Assembly: GCA_040766655.1 (NCBI GenBank)
Contig: JAXGQB010000012.1
Span: 62,001 to 126,000 of the forward strand
Direction of reading: 5' to 3'
DNA length: 64,000 nt
Source: JALOOB01 sp040766655
Lineage (GTDB): Bacteria; Chloroflexota; Anaerolineae; CG2-30-64-16
The notes under the pieces are model-generated. The model saw nothing but the letters and a program-made list of their open reading frames with translations, was not told where the DNA came from and ran no database searches. Below are positions 31,777 through 39,303 of this stretch, in pieces. Position 1 is the stretch's first letter. Each line of letters starts with the position of its first letter. Made by a program: the position numbers and the translations under genes.

Positions 31777-32529
31777 ATGATCACACCGACCGGCCGCGGC
31801 TTCCTCAAATCCGGGGATTGGGAGGCCTGGCGCGACAACCCGACCGACCAGAAGTCCGGCATACCCCATCCGCCGATCCAAAAGCCGCACGACCCGGACG
31901 CGGCGATGGTCGACCTGGTGCCGCCCGGCGAGTTCACCGTGGGACAGATGCCTCTGCTAGCCGTGCTGCGTCGCCGGCGCAGCCGGCGCAAGTACACCGC
32001 GGAGCCGCTGAGCCTCGAGGAGCTGTCGTTCCTGCTGTGGAGCACGCAGGGCATCGAGAAGCTGATCCAGGAGGGCCGGACGAGCCTGCGCCCCACACCG
32101 TCGGCCGGCGGGCGCCATCCGTTCGAAACGTATCTCCTGGTCAACAACGTGACCGGGGTTGCGCCCGGTCTGTACCGCTACCTGCCGCTGGACCACAAGC
32201 TGTGCCTGCTCTCGACGGAGCCCGACCTGGCCGCGCGCGTCCATGCGGCCTCGCGCGACCAGTTCGTGCTGGACAGCGCGGCGACCTTCATCTGGACCGC
32301 GCTGCCCTACCGCAGCGAATGGCGGTACGCGGTCCTGGCGCACAAGATGATCGCGGTCGACATCGGCCACGTCTGCGAGAACTTGTATCTTGCCGCAGAG
32401 TCGATCGGCGCGGGCACGTGTGCGATCGGCGCGTACGACCAGGCGCGCATCGACGCGGTGCTCGGCGTCGATGGGGTCGACGGGGTCGACGAGTTCACGA
32501 TCTACATGGCGCCCGTCGGGAAGCTGTAG
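31777..32529 (+). CDS. nitroreductase-like flavoprotein (SagB/ThcOx type)
   Basis: 250 residues. FMN-dependent nitroreductase fold: LLAVLRRRRSRRKYTAEPLS at ~52-71, the SagB-type TPSAGGRHPFETYLLVNNV at ~105, YAVLAHKMIAVDIGHVCENL at ~183, AAESIGAGTCAIGAYD at ~205. The PSAGGRHP motif places it with stand-alone SagB/ThcOx-type oxidoreductases, which use FMN and NAD(P)H; no thiazole peptide cluster is nearby. GGAGG lies 9 nt before the ATG at 31777. The desaturase-Rieske gene starts 31 bp downstream, so the two probably form an operon and the flavoprotein might feed electrons to the Rieske domain (inference). Confidence 0.88.
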   Translation: MITPTGRGFLKSGDWEAWRDNPTDQKSGIPHPPIQKPHDPDAAMVDLVPPGEFTVGQMPLLAVLRRRRSRRKYTAEPLSLEELSFLLWSTQGIEKLIQEGRTSLRPTPSAGGRHPFETYLLVNNVTGVAPGLYRYLPLDHKLCLLSTEPDLAARVHAASRDQFVLDSAATFIWTALPYRSEWRYAVLAHKMIAVDIGHVCENLYLAAESIGAGTCAIGAYDQARIDAVLGVDGVDGVDEFTIYMAPVGKL

Positions 32530-32560
32530 ATGCACGCTGCTGAATCAGAAGGAGTAACAG

Positions 32561-34000
32561 ATGGCCGTTGAAGCAGCCGCTCGGCGACAGAGAAGCGATT
32601 ACAGCCTGGTCGGCGAGCAGGCGAGCCTGGCGGTGGAACGTGGCCTGGCCGACGCCAAATGGTACACGTCGCCGGTGCCCAGAGAGAAGATGCGCGAGCT
32701 GCTCCAACGCCGGGACGGCCCGGCGCTGCGCGACACCGCGCTCTGGTTCGGGTTGTTGTTCGCGTTCGGGGCCGCGGGGATCGCGCTGTGGGGCAGCGCG
32801 TGGGCCATCATCCCGTTCGCCCTTTACGGTGTGATTTACGCGTCCTCCTCCGACTCGCGCTGGCACGAGGCGGGCCACGGCACAGCGTTCAAGACCGATT
32901 GGCTGAACAACGCGCTCTACGAAATCGCGTCCTTCATGGTCTGCCGCGAGTCGGTGCCGTGGCGTTGGAGCCATGCCCGGCATCACAGCGACACGATCGT
33001 GGTGGGCCGGGATCCGGAGGTCGGCGTGATGCGGCCGCCCGCCCTGGGCCTGCTCCTGCTGAAGCTCATCAACATCCCGTACATCTTCCGGTTTTATCGG
33101 AGCGTTCTGCGCCACGCGGCCGGCAAGCTGACGCCCGCCGAACGCACCTACATCCCGGAATCGGAGTTCGGCAGGGTCTTCCTGCGCGCACGCATCTACC
33201 TGCTCATCTACGCCGCCGTCATCGCCCTGGCCATCGCCATGCGCAGCATCCTGCCACTGCTGTTCATCGGCCTGCCCAACCTTTACGGCGCGTGGCTGCA
33301 GGTCGTCTATGGCATCCAGCAGCACGCCGGCCTCGCCGAAAACGTGCTCGATCACCGCCTGAACACCCGCACGGTTTACATGAACCCTATCAATCGCTAC
33401 CTCTACTGGAACATGGGCTATCACATCGAGCATCACATGTTCCCGATGGTGCCCTATCACAACCTGGCCAAACTACACGCCTTGGTGAAGGACGATATGC
33501 CGCCGCCGTATCACGGGCTGGTCGAGGCGTACCGTGAAGTGATCCCCACCCTGATCCGCCAGTCAAAGGACCCGGAGTACTTCGTACGGCGGCCGCTGCC
33601 GCCACCCGCGCCGCAGATCGAAGCCGCCCAGGGCGGCCAGCCGCTCCACGCCGCCCAGGTCATCACCTCCCAGGCCGCACCCGACGCAGCCGGGTGGGTC
33701 GAGGTCTGCGAGCTGGACCTGCTGGCGCCCGGCGATGTGCTGCGCTTCGAGCACGGGGGCAAGTCGTACGCGATCTACCGCACACAGATCGGCCAGTTGT
33801 TCGCGTCGGACGCCAAGTGCACCCACGGCAACGCGCAACTGGCAGACGGCTTCCTGCAGGGCGCCTGCATCGAGTGCCCGAAGCACAACGGCCGCTTCGA
33901 CATCCGCACCGGCGCAGTGTTGCGCCCGCCCCCGCGCGTCGCGCTGAAGACCCACGAGGCGCGCGAACGGGATGGCAAGGTGCTGCTGAAGCCCGGTTAG
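32561..34000 (+). CDS. fatty acid desaturase-like oxygenase fused to a Rieske ferredoxin (MocD-MocE type)
   Basis: 479 residues. Residues ~55-330 form a membrane di-iron desaturase/hydroxylase with His boxes H102-EAGH, H138-ARHH and H288-IEHH, plus H255 in QQHAG, among four hydrophobic segments. After a Pro/Ala linker (~345-375), residues 378-479 form a Rieske [2Fe-2S] domain: C420-T-H422 and C439-PK-H442 (CPKHNGRFD). The two parts resemble MocD and MocE of rhizopine catabolism, normally separate proteins; here electron donor and oxygenase are one chain. The substrate is unknown (alkane, fatty acid or methylated inositol-like compound). GGAG precedes the ATG. The nitroreductase gene lies 31 bp upstream. 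Confidence 0.88.
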   Translation: MAVEAAARRQRSDYSLVGEQASLAVERGLADAKWYTSPVPREKMRELLQRRDGPALRDTALWFGLLFAFGAAGIALWGSAWAIIPFALYGVIYASSSDSRWHEAGHGTAFKTDWLNNALYEIASFMVCRESVPWRWSHARHHSDTIVVGRDPEVGVMRPPALGLLLLKLINIPYIFRFYRSVLRHAAGKLTPAERTYIPESEFGRVFLRARIYLLIYAAVIALAIAMRSILPLLFIGLPNLYGAWLQVVYGIQQHAGLAENVLDHRLNTRTVYMNPINRYLYWNMGYHIEHHMFPMVPYHNLAKLHALVKDDMPPPYHGLVEAYREVIPTLIRQSKDPEYFVRRPLPPPAPQIEAAQGGQPLHAAQVITSQAAPDAAGWVEVCELDLLAPGDVLRFEHGGKSYAIYRTQIGQLFASDAKCTHGNAQLADGFLQGACIECPKHNGRFDIRTGAVLRPPPRVALKTHEARERDGKVLLKPG

Positions 34001-34215
34001 CGCGATCGCGTCGCCTCGCGCCGGGCCGGCAGCTTACACCGCTGGCCCTCCGAGCCTATCCCGCCAGTGAGCGGATGAGGTCCAGATCCAGTTCGCCCTT
34101 TGCCCCCCAACCCTGCTTTCGCGCCCCAGTCCAGGAACTCCTCCGTCCAGGCGGGGGCAGGTTCGACCGCGCCGATCGGGTCACTCCCCGCCACGGCCTT
34201 CGCCCCCGGCGCGGT

Positions 34216-36330
34216 TCACGGCGCAGCTGCGAAGACCTTCGTCGCTGCATCGTGGTAGGCGTCGGCGTCGGGGACCAGGCAGACTCGGACGTTGGGCGCC
34301 TGGTCATCGACCACGACGGTCTGACCCTCGTTGCTGGCGTCCGGTTGGGCAACCGTCAGGTGCAGATCCTGCCACAGGCAGAGTTCCGGATTCGCCACAT
34401 TCACCGCAGCCACCAGGTCCCAGATCGCAATCATGCGGGACCCCCAATCGTTCATGGTGCGTCTGAGGAAGCGGGCAGCCACCGAGCTGGCGGGCGCATC
34501 CGTGGCCTCCCAGGCGGCCGCATCCTCCTCCATCCAGGGAACCAGGTCCGTCGCATCCAGCGGCGTCAGACGAATGGGCACGCCACTGGCGAACACTTCC
34601 TCCGCGGCGACGGGATCGATGTAGATGTTCCACTCGGCCGGCACCGTCCCCACGTTGCCCGGGCTCTTCACGGCGCCCCCCATGATCTCGACCGACCGGA
34701 TGCGCTCCTTGATGCCGGGGTCGTCGCGCAGCGCCTGCGCCAGGTTCGTCAGCGAGCCGCTCACGAACACCACAACCGGCTCGGGGGAATCCTTGATGAC
34801 GTCGACGATGAGCTTCGCGGCCGGTCGTTCGTCGACAGGCGCGGCCGCCTCGGGGAGATCCAGATCCCAGAACTTGTCGCTGGCCGCGCGCCATTCTGCG
34901 GGAAAGGCGTTGTCGCCCGCCAGGGGTTGTTCAGGACCGGCAGCGACGGGCACGTCCTCAACGCCCAGGAGCGCGAGGAACCGGGCCAAATTTGGAGCAA
35001 AGACAGCAGGATGCGCGATCCCGGGCGAGACCGTGGCCGCCACGACGTCGAACGCCGGATTCCGGAGCAGGTAGAGCAGCGCGGTCACGCCGTCGATGCT
35101 GCCATCGTCGTCCCAGATGATGGGGATGGGCGCGGCAGCCGTCGAGCCGGCTTTAGTCCCCGACGCCTGCGTGGTGGGTGCAGTCGCGGCATATTCCCGG
35201 CACAGCTTGACTGTCATCTCCCCGGCTGCCTTGCTGTAGCCCTCGGCCTGGGCGAGCTCGGCTGCTCGGGAGGCGCTGGCCCAGGCCGCCTCCGCCTCCA
35301 GCCACTCGCCGTAAGCCTTCCGCTCGGTGACATTGACAAAGCCGGAGACCTGCCGCACTGTGCCGTCCTCCAGCGAATAGAACGTCATCTTGCCGGGCAG
35401 GCCGCCGGCCGCGCCGTACGCCTCTACGCACCCATCAGAGACGGACAGCTCGCACTTGATGCCGTTGCCAACCCACTCGCAGTCGGCCATCCGGAGCTGC
35501 GCCCCCTTGCCGACCAGCCAAGCCAGCATGGCGCGCACTTCCTCCGCGCCCGCAGCCATGTCGTCCCCCAGGCGGAACGTCGGGTCGTCTGCCAAGACAG
35601 CCAGCGCCGCATCCACGTCGCCCTTGCTGATCGCATCGACCAGGGCTCCCGCGGCGGCCTCGGTGGCAGCGGGCTGGGTCTTCATGGCAGTCTGATAGTC
35701 CCGGCAGATCCCGATCCGCACCGCGGCTCCCTCCTTGGTGCCCTCAACAACCTTGGCCGACTCCTCAGGACGAGAGACGCCTTCCCACGCTCCCACACTA
35801 CCGGTCCACGCCCAGTAGGCATCCCATTCGGGTCCTTCTCCAGACCCCGTGACTTCCTTGATCTTGCCATCCGCGAAGGTAAAGACAGCCTTGACCGGCA
35901 ATCCCTCCGAACCCGAGGCAGCCATGCAACCGTCGAGAACCTTGAGGTCGCAGGCGAGCGAGCCGCCCTGCGGCTGGCAATCCAGGATCTTCCACTGCGT
36001 TTCCAGGCCGGCCAGCCAATCGAACACCCAGCGCAGGTTCGCCTTGCCGTACACTGTGTAGCCGAGCAGATAGTTGCCGTCGTCGGTGAAGTAAGATAGC
36101 GCCGCGTCCGCATCTCCGCTGTAGATGGCATCCGCCCAGGCCTGTACTACAGCGATGGGGTCCGGTGGTGGGCCTTCCGTCGGCGCGGGGAGCGGTGTGG
36201 GCGGCGCGGGGGTTGGCGACGGTGGCAAGGTCGTCGCAGGTGGCGCGGCTGCCGGCGCGGCACAGGCTGCCAGCAGCGCAGCGATCAGCACGATGCTGAA
36301 CACCTTGAGTAGCGGTTGTTGGGATTGCAT
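34216..36330 (-). CDS. lipoprotein with two SnoaL-like domains and a nucleoside hydrolase domain
   Basis: 704 residues. Signal peptide with lipobox (LLAACAAPA, Cys ~23), a Pro/Thr linker, then two NTF2/SnoaL-like domains (~58-200, AVVQAWADAIYSGDADAALS; ~225-360, ALVDAISKGDVDAALAVLAD), each with paired Cys residues. Residues ~425-704 are an inosine-uridine nucleoside hydrolase domain: PIPIIWDDDGSIDGVTALLY, FVSGSLTNLAQAL, EIMGGAVKSPGNV, EWNIYIDPVAAE, AIWDLVAAV. The family calcium motif DxDPGxDD reads DDDGSIDG here, missing the last Asp, so activity may be altered. Being outside the membrane, it could salvage extracellular nucleosides. GGAGGAGG lies before the ATG. The 215 bp between this gene and the desaturase gene shows no other gene. 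Confidence 0.8.
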   Translation of the reverse strand: MQSQQPLLKVFSIVLIAALLAACAAPAAAPPATTLPPSPTPAPPTPLPAPTEGPPPDPIAVVQAWADAIYSGDADAALSYFTDDGNYLLGYTVYGKANLRWVFDWLAGLETQWKILDCQPQGGSLACDLKVLDGCMAASGSEGLPVKAVFTFADGKIKEVTGSGEGPEWDAYWAWTGSVGAWEGVSRPEESAKVVEGTKEGAAVRIGICRDYQTAMKTQPAATEAAAGALVDAISKGDVDAALAVLADDPTFRLGDDMAAGAEEVRAMLAWLVGKGAQLRMADCEWVGNGIKCELSVSDGCVEAYGAAGGLPGKMTFYSLEDGTVRQVSGFVNVTERKAYGEWLEAEAAWASASRAAELAQAEGYSKAAGEMTVKLCREYAATAPTTQASGTKAGSTAAAPIPIIWDDDGSIDGVTALLYLLRNPAFDVVAATVSPGIAHPAVFAPNLARFLALLGVEDVPVAAGPEQPLAGDNAFPAEWRAASDKFWDLDLPEAAAPVDERPAAKLIVDVIKDSPEPVVVFVSGSLTNLAQALRDDPGIKERIRSVEIMGGAVKSPGNVGTVPAEWNIYIDPVAAEEVFASGVPIRLTPLDATDLVPWMEEDAAAWEATDAPASSVAARFLRRTMNDWGSRMIAIWDLVAAVNVANPELCLWQDLHLTVAQPDASNEGQTVVVDDQAPNVRVCLVPDADAYHDAATKVFAAAP

Positions 36331-36854
36331 GACGCGCCTCCTCCCAGCGAAGTTCCTGGCCAGGCGTCAGTTCCTGGCCAAATGTGGGATGACGGTCGGT
36401 GAAGGCCGACTGGCGTCAGATCTGCAATAAGGTGAGAGTTTTGCGATCAGCGGGGCTTGGATGACGCAAGAACAGAATACCATGGCTGGCATGACTAGTC
36501 AATACTTCTGGACTGATTCTTGGTCTCAAATTCAAGCAGGCAACGGTCCCTCCTGACACTGGCCCTGCGTCGGCGCTCGGAGTCGCTCCCCAGCGTTTCT
36601 CCCGTCCTCTGCACAGGCAGAGGCAATGTATCACGGGCACTCTGGCAGCCCAACTCGCCAGTTCCAGCCCAACAGAACGGCTGAGGTGAGGAATTATCTC
36701 CTGGCAGTTTTGAGACGTTCTACTTTGGCCTTGACACGGTGGCCGGTTCGACGAGTGGCGTCGAAGAACCATCTTCGCCTTTGGAGTAGATACGCCCATC
36801 GGGCAGACGTCCGCTTGATGGGCGTTCTTGTGAGAGCCAAATGTCCCGGCAGTG
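36331..36854. other. 524-bp gap without a recognisable gene; contains one hairpin
   Basis: No frame with coding character was found. The only structure is CGCCCATC (36793-36800) pairing with GATGGGCG (36817-36824), followed on the plus strand by TTCTT. It lies ~30 bp past the stop of the CHAT gene and could be a weak bidirectional terminator marking the end of the phage-like cassette. Confidence 0.45.
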
Positions 36855-37487
36855 CTACCCAGTCCGCCCCAACAGCCCGTCCAGCTTCCCCTCGACCTCG
36901 CCCAGCCGCCGCTCGATCCCGCCCAGCCGCTTCTCGATCTTCCCGTACCCGTTGACCAACCCCGGCAGCAGGAACGCGGCGCCCGCCATCGCCGGGTACT
37001 CCAGCGCCACCTGCGCCACTGCCACCCGATGCGCCATGGCCACCGTCCCCCCCGCCGCCACCGCGCGCAGGAACTCGACGTCATACACCACCGCCGCGCG
37101 ATCCTCGACGCCGGCCCACATCCCCACGCACGTGATCGACGACTGGCTCAGCGTCTCCGCGATCGAGTGCAGCGATTCATCGCGCACGCCCGAGAAGCAC
37201 GCGGACAGCAGCACCACCCCCGGCGGCACCTGGCGCATCATGCACGCCAACCAGTCCGCGCCCACCGGCCCGTCCGCTGCCATCAGCCGGCCCGGCGCAC
37301 CGTGCCCGCTCCACAGCACCACGTCCCACGCCTCGCCCAGCCGCGCGGCCACCGCCGCCCGCGTCGCCCGCGCCCCGCCGCACACCACCAGCTCCACGCC
37401 CTCCAGCTCCGCCACCGCCACCAGCTCGTCGACCCAGCGCAGCTTCGGCAGCCCCGCCATCTCCGGCGCAATCAGCAACACCCGCAT
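36855..37487 (-). CDS. CHAT-domain (caspase-like) protein at the end of the phage cassette
   Basis: 210 residues. The core looks like a CHAT/caspase-fold protease: DVVLWSGHGAPGRLMAADGP with His62, then VPPGVVLLSACFSG with Cys97, the order and spacing of a His-Cys dyad, followed by SITCVGMWAGVED and FLRAVAAGGTVAMAHRVAV as in other CHAT proteins. The last ~32 residues (GKIEKRLGGIERRLGEVEGK) form a heptad coiled coil, probably for oligomerisation. There are no TPRs. The start at 37487 has GGAGG 4 nt upstream; a longer frame would begin inside repeat DNA. It is the last gene of the terminase-portal-capsid cassette. Protease activity is inferred. Confidence 0.7.
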   Translation of the reverse strand: MRVLLIAPEMAGLPKLRWVDELVAVAELEGVELVVCGGARATRAAVAARLGEAWDVVLWSGHGAPGRLMAADGPVGADWLACMMRQVPPGVVLLSACFSGVRDESLHSIAETLSQSSITCVGMWAGVEDRAAVVYDVEFLRAVAAGGTVAMAHRVAVAQVALEYPAMAGAAFLLPGLVNGYGKIEKRLGGIERRLGEVEGKLDGLLGRTG

Positions 37488-37578
37488 ACCGCCTCCACGA
37501 CCCGGGGGCTGGGGATCGGGGACCGGGGACTGGGGGCCGGCCCCCGGCAATCTTCCTTCTTCCATCTTCCGTCTTCCA

Positions 37579-38223
37579 TCAGGCTACGCCCGTGATCTGC
37601 CCATCCGCCACCGTCACCGTCCGGCCATCTCCGGTCGCGAACGAGCCCGACCAGCCCGCCGTCTTGCGCAGGTAGCGCCCGTCCCCCGTCCGCCGGTTGA
37701 GCGCATCCTCGTTCGCCGTCGCATCTGCCACATTGATCACCCGGTTGAACAGCACGTCCACCGCGCCGGTCACCGAGGTCAGCGTCAGCGGACCCTCCGA
37801 GGAGATGGACAGCCCGGCCGGATGCAGCGCCGCGATCGACAGCCCCGTGAGGAACCCCAGATCCGCGTCGGCCCCGATCGAGAACACCGGGTCGCCGGCC
37901 GCGTCCTCCCAGACCACGCCGCCGCCGTCGAACTTGCCCAGCAACGCCTCCAGGGTCAGGTCCCCGCGCACCCGCAGCAGCTCGCCCGTCCACTTCAGGA
38001 ACTGCGCTGCATCGCCGATGTTGAACCGGGGAACCCCATCCGCGTCCACGCCCAACCACCAGCCCGCCGTCGCATCATCCGTGTAGCGCTTCTTGCCCGC
38101 GCGCAGCACGCCCCCCGGCACGACCTCGAGGATGGTGTGGATCACCTGCCGCAGCCACCCCTGCGAGTCGCCCTCGGCCTTGCCCTTGCCCCAACCTAAC
38201 GGCCCCAGCTTACCCCACGTCAC
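37579..38223 (-). CDS. putative phage tail fibre or receptor-binding-like protein
   Basis: 214 residues. The C-terminal part has a motif common in tail fibres and collar proteins: ADATANEDALNRRTGDGRYL followed by RKT. The middle is a repetitive beta-rich region (GLSISSEGPLTLTSVTG) with many Gly and Asp residues, and the protein ends in a small beta segment (TVTVADGQITGVA). It begins at a GTG at 38223 preceded by AAAAGGGG. It lies between the connector-like gene and the CHAT gene. The fibre call is from motif style only; no catalytic domain is seen. Confidence 0.5.
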   Translation of the reverse strand: MTWGKLGPLGWGKGKAEGDSQGWLRQVIHTILEVVPGGVLRAGKKRYTDDATAGWWLGVDADGVPRFNIGDAAQFLKWTGELLRVRGDLTLEALLGKFDGGGVVWEDAAGDPVFSIGADADLGFLTGLSIAALHPAGLSISSEGPLTLTSVTGAVDVLFNRVINVADATANEDALNRRTGDGRYLRKTAGWSGSFATGDGRTVTVADGQITGVA

Positions 38224-38406
38224 CCGTCACCCCTTTTCCGGTTGAAGGTTGGAAGGTAGCAGGTTGAAGGTTCAACCTGTAACGCGCGCTCCGTAACCTT
38301 CAACCTTCAACCTAGGGCCAACGAAGTTGGCACGCCAGCCAGAGCTGGCCCAACCTGCAACCCGTTCCGCAACCGTTCTCTTCCTTCTTCCATCTTCCGT
38401 CTTCCA
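38224..38406. repeat. intergenic repeat block A
   Basis: Contains GGTTGAAGGTTGGAAGG, its inverted form AACCTTCAACCTTCAACC, the word CCAACGAAGTTGGC and a CTTCCATCTTCCGTCTTCC run next to the upstream gene stop. The same word classes in the same order recur in the other gaps of the cassette. Confidence 0.85.
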
Positions 38407-38811
38407 TCAGAGCCCAATGTCTCCCCAGTTGGGTTGCGGCACATCGTTGAACGTCCCGCCGCCGAGCCACACCAGCCGGTCCATCACGTCCTTATACCGC
38501 TCCCACGCCCGCCGCGCCTCCTGGCCCAGCTGCGACAGCACCACCGTCGACGCATCCACCACCACCGCCTCGTCCGCCTGCAGCTCGTACTGCGCCGCGA
38601 ACGCCACGTACGCCGTGATCGCCTCGATGTGGATCTCCGGGACGCCGACCGCGGCGGTGTCGTCGCCCGCGGCGGGAACGGCCACCTCGCCGAAGTGCGC
38701 ACCATAGAGCCTGATGCCCTGCCCGATCCACCCATCCAGCGTTGCGTCCGGCCACGCTGCCGCCGACGCCAGCGTCAGCCGCACCAACGCGCGCAGTTCA
38801 CCAAGGTTCAT
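38407..38811 (-). CDS. putative phage head-tail connector (adaptor) protein
   Basis: 134 residues, mainly helical: LGELRALVRLTLASAAAWPD, LDGWIGQGIRLYG, then IEAITAYVAFAAQYELQADE and QLGQEARRAWERYKDVMDRL. The opening (N-LGELR--VR--L--A--WPDA-LD-WI--GI) is the pattern of small phage adaptor proteins that bridge the portal to the tail. The location downstream of the capsid gene supports this. GTG/ATG choice is not critical here as ATG at 38811 opens the conserved part. Repeat DNA flanks it on both sides. Confidence 0.55.
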   Translation of the reverse strand: MNLGELRALVRLTLASAAAWPDATLDGWIGQGIRLYGAHFGEVAVPAAGDDTAAVGVPEIHIEAITAYVAFAAQYELQADEAVVVDASTVVLSQLGQEARRAWERYKDVMDRLVWLGGGTFNDVPQPNWGDIGL

Positions 38812-38959
38812 CGCTCACCCCCGTCGCCCCTGCGGGGCGATTGAAGATTGAAGATTACAGATTGAAGACTACGGACGGCTGCTGGCAGAGATCGCTTCCA
38901 ATGCAGCGTGGCCAATCTTCCATCTTCCATCTTCAATCTTCAATAGCCAAAGGCCGCCG
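38812..38959. repeat. intergenic repeat block B
   Basis: GATTGAAGATTGAAGATTAC at one side and the inverted CTTCCATCTTCCATCTTCAATC at the other form an imperfect long inverted repeat; a short CCCTGCGGGGC hairpin is also present. Confidence 0.85.
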
Positions 38960-39103
38960 TCACTTACACAGTTGTTCCGCCAGCGCCGCGGCCGCCTGCA
39001 GTTGCGGCTGCACCACGACGATGTGATACCCAAACGTGGCCAACACCGCCAGCACCGCACTCAACACGATGGAGATCAACCGGCTCAGCTTATCCTTGTC
39101 CAC
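38960..39103 (-). CDS. 47-residue single-span membrane protein (holin-like)
   Basis: Starts at GTG 39103, with AGGGGG 7 nt upstream; the longer frame would include repeat DNA. A charged N-terminus (VDKDKLSRL) precedes one membrane segment (ISIVLSAVLAVLATFGYHIV) and a short tail (QPQLQAAAALAEQLCK). Small one-span proteins within phage modules are often holins or holin-like, but no lysin is seen in this cassette, so the role is open. Confidence 0.5.
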   Translation of the reverse strand: MDKDKLSRLISIVLSAVLAVLATFGYHIVVVQPQLQAAAALAEQLCK

Positions 39104-39303
39104 TTTGTCCCCCTTTTCCGGGTTGAAAGTTGGGCCAGCTTCGTTGGCGTGCCAGCCGAAGCTGGCCCAAGGTTGAAGGTTGAAGGGTTGACCTCTGACG
39201 CTCAACCTTCAACCTTCAACCCGTCTTCCTCAATCCGCCACCGTCCGCCCGCAACCTTCAACCCGTAATCTTCAATCTTCCATCTTCCATCTTCCATCGA
39301 TCG
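39104..39303. repeat. intergenic repeat block C
   Basis: Includes GGGCCAGCTTCGTTGGC and its inverted partner GCCAGCCGAAGCTGGCCC, GGTTGAAGGTTGAAGGGTTG, AACCTTCAACCTTCAACCC, and a CTTCAATCTTCCATCTTCC run abutting the capsid gene stop. Confidence 0.85.

Noticed and set aside
32561..34000. Gene-call error joining two separate genes (desaturase and ferredoxin)
   Set aside because: One open frame with a Pro/Ala linker and no stop, start signal or ribosome binding site between the parts.
36793..36824. A riboswitch upstream of the nucleoside hydrolase gene
   Set aside because: The hairpin is ~460 bp from that gene and on the wrong side of any likely transcript start; no known aptamer pattern is visible.
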